Source of the DNA: Bhargavaea sp. CC-171006
GTDB taxonomy: Bacteria > Bacillota > Bacilli > Bacillales_A > Planococcaceae
Assembly (NCBI RefSeq): GCF_009761675.1
Contig: NZ_QUZH01000013.1
Location: 1-64,000, forward strand
DNA: 64,000 nt
Direction: 5' to 3'
The position numbers and the translations under genes are program-made. Positions 60,989 to 64,000 of the stretch are shown here, one piece after another. Under the pieces are notes generated by a model. That model made no database searches. It was not told where the DNA came from and saw only the letters and a list, made by a program, of their open reading frames with translations. Within the stretch, counting starts at the first letter, position 1. Each line of letters opens with the position of its first letter.

Positions 60989-61174
60989 CGCTGACCCTAT
61001 TTATATTCAGGACCATCTTCCCAGGCATGGACCAACGCATAGAACGGGACTGGTTCCTTCGCGGAGTAACCCCTCCTGAATGGACAAGCGCCCACAAAAA
61101 AAATAAGGCTCGGCGGCAGCCTCCGGAATTGTGGTCAAGTGCGTCATCGTCTTTAGCATCCTGATTTCTCCGGC

Positions 61175-61205
61175 AAAATAAAAACCGGCCATGGGGGCCG
61201 GTTTC
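61175..61205 (-). terminator. Rho-independent terminator of the glycosidase-like gene
   Basis: On the minus strand AACCGGCC and GGCCGGTT flank CCCAT and are followed by TTTATTTT. Confidence 0.85.
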
Positions 61206-61213
61206 CTTCTTTC

Positions 61214-64000
61214 TTATTCTTCATTAAATGTTTCTTTCATGATCTCGTATGACTGCTTGAGCCGTTCCTCTGATTCCGGGAGATCCCAGTCATCCCATGA
61301 GTATCCTTGGAGTGCTCCGATTTCTTCTTGATCAGCCTCCGGCAGCGAATCGATCACTTCTCCCTCTTCTCCGACCATCAACACACCCAAACCAATTTGA
61401 TTGATAAAGGCACTGGCTGATTCCCCTTCTTCGGCGAGATTTCCCATGAACTCTTTCTTGCTCGGGTCCTTCGACTGAAGCAGCAGCCAGGGAAGACGCA
61501 GTTCGATTACGCCGTTCCCTTCGTAATAATCAGCCAGAGAATCATAATCATGGGACTCCGGATTACCGTTGCCTTCACGCAACTTCCCTGTCTCATAAGC
61601 CGTAAAAGGAATGGTCCGGCCTTCGTTTGCAACCTGATATTCCTTGTTGAGAACGTATTCGACCGGAATGAACCGGCCACTGTCATTCACCCGCTCGACA
61701 TCCGGGATCATGCCGAGTTTTTTCCCATATAGATAGTGATGGAAATCATAGTAAGGATCGATCAGGAGCCTTGATTCTTCGCCATTCAGATTTGCGATAA
61801 ACTCCAGACCGTCTGCAAATTCCACACCCTTTATTCCTTCAATTGACGTGTTCCCCTGATCGGGAACCGTATCCAAAAGGACGATCGGGTGCCCTTCGTC
61901 CCCGGGTTCCATATCAAGCCTCAGGTATAAATACCGCTCGTCATGATCGGCGTATAAAGCACGAATCGGTCCGTCCTCTTTCTTATACAACGGGTCCCGG
62001 CTCCAGTCCGATGCCTCCCCATCAATCTTCACCTTCAAACGGTCGAAGCTCAGGAGCCCGAACTGCTGCTCATTCGTCTGGGCATTCGACCAGAATGGCC
62101 GCCTGTCGGGATTGTCGTAATCCAGCGTGTTCCAAGTCCTCTTGAACCATTCGTCCTGCCATGTAAATACGAGAGCGCCCAGCATCCCCTCATGCAGGAT
62201 GTCTTCATACAGTCGCTTCAGTATCTCGCCCTGCTCCTGTTCTGACATGAAGCCCTGATTCCAGCCGCTCGGGTTCTCATGAGCCTTTCCGCGGGAAGCG
62301 GGAATTCCGAACTCCGCAATCAGGACAGGCATCCGGTGAGCCTCATGCAGTTCTTTCAGGTAAGCGGCATAGTTGTTCTGCTCACCGCGATGGTCACGGA
62401 ACTCCAGATAGCGGCGCTCGTAGTTCAGGAAGTCCGGGTAGTATGGATAGACATGATAAGATGCGAACATTCCGGCCCTTTCCATTTCACCCTTCGCAAT
62501 AATCAGGTTCGGATCGACCGGGACAAGGTCCTCCTGCTCGGCGGATTCGGCCGGGTGATCCAGAAGATCGGTCGTCGGCCAGTTTGAAAAACTCATCGCA
62601 CGGAGTGCCCCGTATTCCTCATATTCGTAGGCAGTCAGCCACTCCATCTGCTCCGCGATCCAATATTCAAACGGCCGGGCCCCTTCTGTCCGATAATACT
62701 TCCCGTCAAATTCACCGATTCCGTCATGTTTCTCGTTCGTCCCCTGAACCATGTACGGATACCATTCAATCCCGATCATCCATGCACTGACCCACTGTGA
62801 AATGTCAGCATCATAAAAACCCGATGCATGGCCCGGCCGCTTCGGAAAATCCGCATTCCCATGAACGACATCCACGGCCCGATGCATCTCTTCACGGAAA
62901 TCCTTCAGATTTTCCTCTTCGAAAGCATCCAGAGACTCTTCCAGTTTCTCCTCGTTGATCCATACACCATGCATGACATAAATCGGCTCGTCATGCGATT
63001 CATTATAGGCTTTCAGTGCACGGTAAAAGCCCGGCGGGTGAAGCGTGTAAATACGGATGGTATTGGCGTTCATCTCTCCGATCATCTCGAACCAGCGTGC
63101 ATATTCTTCCTCTGTGATGGCAGCCTCGCCCGGGAAGTGGCCGGGCTTGCCCATGCCGATATTCACACCCTTGACCGTGAGCGGTTTCCACTTCCCGTCT
63201 TTGAATACTTCCAGACGGTCGCCGGAAATTCTCGAATACACCCCGTCGTCCCCTTCCGCTTTCGCATCCTGCACATCTTCCGTCCCCTCTTTTCCGAATC
63301 CGTCCAGCAACGCCCCGATGATCGGTATATAAGCTGACCAATAAAACGATTGATCGGAGAAGCTATTCAGCACACGATACACTTGAGGAAGCCCCTGAAT
63401 CTGATAGAAAACCGGCACCGACGGTACATCATTGTAATCTCCGGCAAAATAAATGCTTTCGGCAGCTCCCGACCTTTTCGAGACGATGGCCGCGAACTCG
63501 GTTGGAATTCCATTCTCCCGTAGCAGGCCCTGACCTTCATCAGTCAGCCCCCAGTCATATCCGGCCAGCATCTGACCACCGTCGGCAGGCGTCACAATAT
63601 CGAACCAATAGTCATACCGTGGACTTTTATCGATGCCAAACCGTTCCTTTCCCTCTTCCGTGAAAGAAAGCCGGATGCCTTCTCCAGTGAGGTGCAAGTC
63701 GCGCTCCAGGACAACCGACTCTCCGGTCAGATCATTGACCAGCAGGAAGCCCGGACCCTCGTACTTCCAATCTTCTCCAAACTGTTTCACCAGCCATGCC
63801 GGAATCTCATCATTTTTCCTGAAATCCAATTCATCAAAAAAACGTCCGGTCCATCCATCCCAGTCAACACCCAGACTTGACATGATCCGGTCCCGCACAT
63901 CTTTTCGGGTCGGCGAGGCAAACGTGTTGTATTCGGCGATCAGAAGCAGCGGATCATCGGACTGCATCCGCTGTTCCACTGCATCCCATTCCTCACCGGT
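61214..64000 (-). CDS. Large glycosidase-like (GH2/TIM-barrel type) protein, 5' end outside the window
   Basis: At least 928 residues; the frame is open to the right edge, so the start lies beyond it. A TIM-barrel-like region carries GVNIGMGKPGHFPGEAAITEEEYARWF, NANTIRIYTLHPPGFYRAL, MPVLIAEFGIPASRG (candidate nucleophile Glu) and LGALVFTWQDEWFKRTWN. A C-terminal beta-rich region has carbohydrate-binding-like features (RALYADHDERYLYLRLDME). The polysaccharide-cluster context suggests hydrolysis or processing of a surface glycan. It is not a confident match to one GH family. Confidence 0.7.
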   Translation of the reverse strand, partial: TGEEWDAVEQRMQSDDPLLLIAEYNTFASPTRKDVRDRIMSSLGVDWDGWTGRFFDELDFRKNDEIPAWLVKQFGEDWKYEGPGFLLVNDLTGESVVLERDLHLTGEGIRLSFTEEGKERFGIDKSPRYDYWFDIVTPADGGQMLAGYDWGLTDEGQGLLRENGIPTEFAAIVSKRSGAAESIYFAGDYNDVPSVPVFYQIQGLPQVYRVLNSFSDQSFYWSAYIPIIGALLDGFGKEGTEDVQDAKAEGDDGVYSRISGDRLEVFKDGKWKPLTVKGVNIGMGKPGHFPGEAAITEEEYARWFEMIGEMNANTIRIYTLHPPGFYRALKAYNESHDEPIYVMHGVWINEEKLEESLDAFEEENLKDFREEMHRAVDVVHGNADFPKRPGHASGFYDADISQWVSAWMIGIEWYPYMVQGTNEKHDGIGEFDGKYYRTEGARPFEYWIAEQMEWLTAYEYEEYGALRAMSFSNWPTTDLLDHPAESAEQEDLVPVDPNLIIAKGEMERAGMFASYHVYPYYPDFLNYERRYLEFRDHRGEQNNYAAYLKELHEAHRMPVLIAEFGIPASRGKAHENPSGWNQGFMSEQEQGEILKRLYEDILHEGMLGALVFTWQDEWFKRTWNTLDYDNPDRRPFWSNAQTNEQQFGLLSFDRLKVKIDGEASDWSRDPLYKKEDGPIRALYADHDERYLYLRLDMEPGDEGHPIVLLDTVPDQGNTSIEGIKGVEFADGLEFIANLNGEESRLLIDPYYDFHHYLYGKKLGMIPDVERVNDSGRFIPVEYVLNKEYQVANEGRTIPFTAYETGKLREGNGNPESHDYDSLADYYEGNGVIELRLPWLLLQSKDPSKKEFMGNLAEEGESASAFINQIGLGVLMVGEEGEVIDSLPEADQEEIGALQGYSWDDWDLPESEERLKQSYEIMKETFNEE

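Overview
The window looks like chromosomal DNA from a moderately GC-rich, spore-forming member of the Bacillales, possibly Planococcaceae-like. The reasons are strong AGGAGG-type ribosome binding sites, many GTG/TTG starts, a sporulation-type sigma factor, YciI/YezG/YwqK/YjgB-like genes, a ferredoxin-NADP reductase of the YumC type and a Fur-controlled siderophore operon. The genus is an inference. I saw no rRNA, tRNA, CRISPR array, phage or intact insertion sequence.

Layout. 1-5.4 kb: a ferredoxin-NADP reductase diverges from a ferric-siderophore ABC operon. A consensus sigma-A promoter and two tandem Fur boxes lie between them, and a 21-bp tandem repeat array follows the operon. 5.4-12.3 kb: housekeeping genes (YciI-like protein, malic enzyme, nucleoside hydrolase, endonuclease V, acyl-CoA synthetase) interspersed with three genes that resemble immunity proteins of LXG-type toxin systems but have no toxin beside them. 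12.5-35.6 kb: the centrepiece, a self-contained locus for collagen-type peptide and hydroxyproline use. It holds a prolyl oligopeptidase, a dipeptide/oligopeptide ABC transporter, two Xaa-Pro peptidases, and sigma-54 (sigL). It also holds a sigma-54 activator and the complete trans-4-hydroxy-L-proline to 2-oxoglutarate route: epimerase, D-hydroxyproline oxidase/dehydrogenase components, deaminase and 2-oxoglutarate-semialdehyde dehydrogenase. An NhaC-family carrier and a proline-racemase-like protein lacking both catalytic cysteines sit in the same operon. Six sequences with exact -24/-12 (GG-N10-GC) geometry stand in front of all six transcription units, so sigma factor, activator and targets appear to form one regulon. 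35.7-49.3 kb: amidase, M20 peptidases, a carbamoylase/DUF1445/M20 operon, a MATE exporter, a HAD phosphatase, ketopantoate-reductase-like and NUDIX genes. 49.3-53.8 kb: a YjgB-like secreted protein, a secreted thermonuclease-like lipoprotein, a SEC-C protein, an unlisted 56-residue membrane protein and a sigma-E/K-like factor outside the usual spoIIG setting. 54.1-64 kb: an exopolysaccharide-type cluster. It contains a nucleotide-sugar dehydrogenase, a NodB-like membrane protein, a PilZ-like/GT2 synthase, two NodB deacetylases and a large glycosidase-like protein cut by the window edge. Three of these genes carry lesions: an internal in-frame deletion, an amber codon and a one-base frameshift.

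How the genes fit together. Extracellular or imported proline-rich peptides would enter by the ABC transporter and be cut by the prolyl oligopeptidase and Xaa-Pro peptidases. Released hydroxyproline would be epimerised, oxidised, deaminated and fed into the TCA cycle as 2-oxoglutarate. The PAS/CBS-like activator would switch on all these units through sigma-54. Iron supply is separately Fur-controlled. Functional assignments rest on motifs and gene context only; no database search was run.
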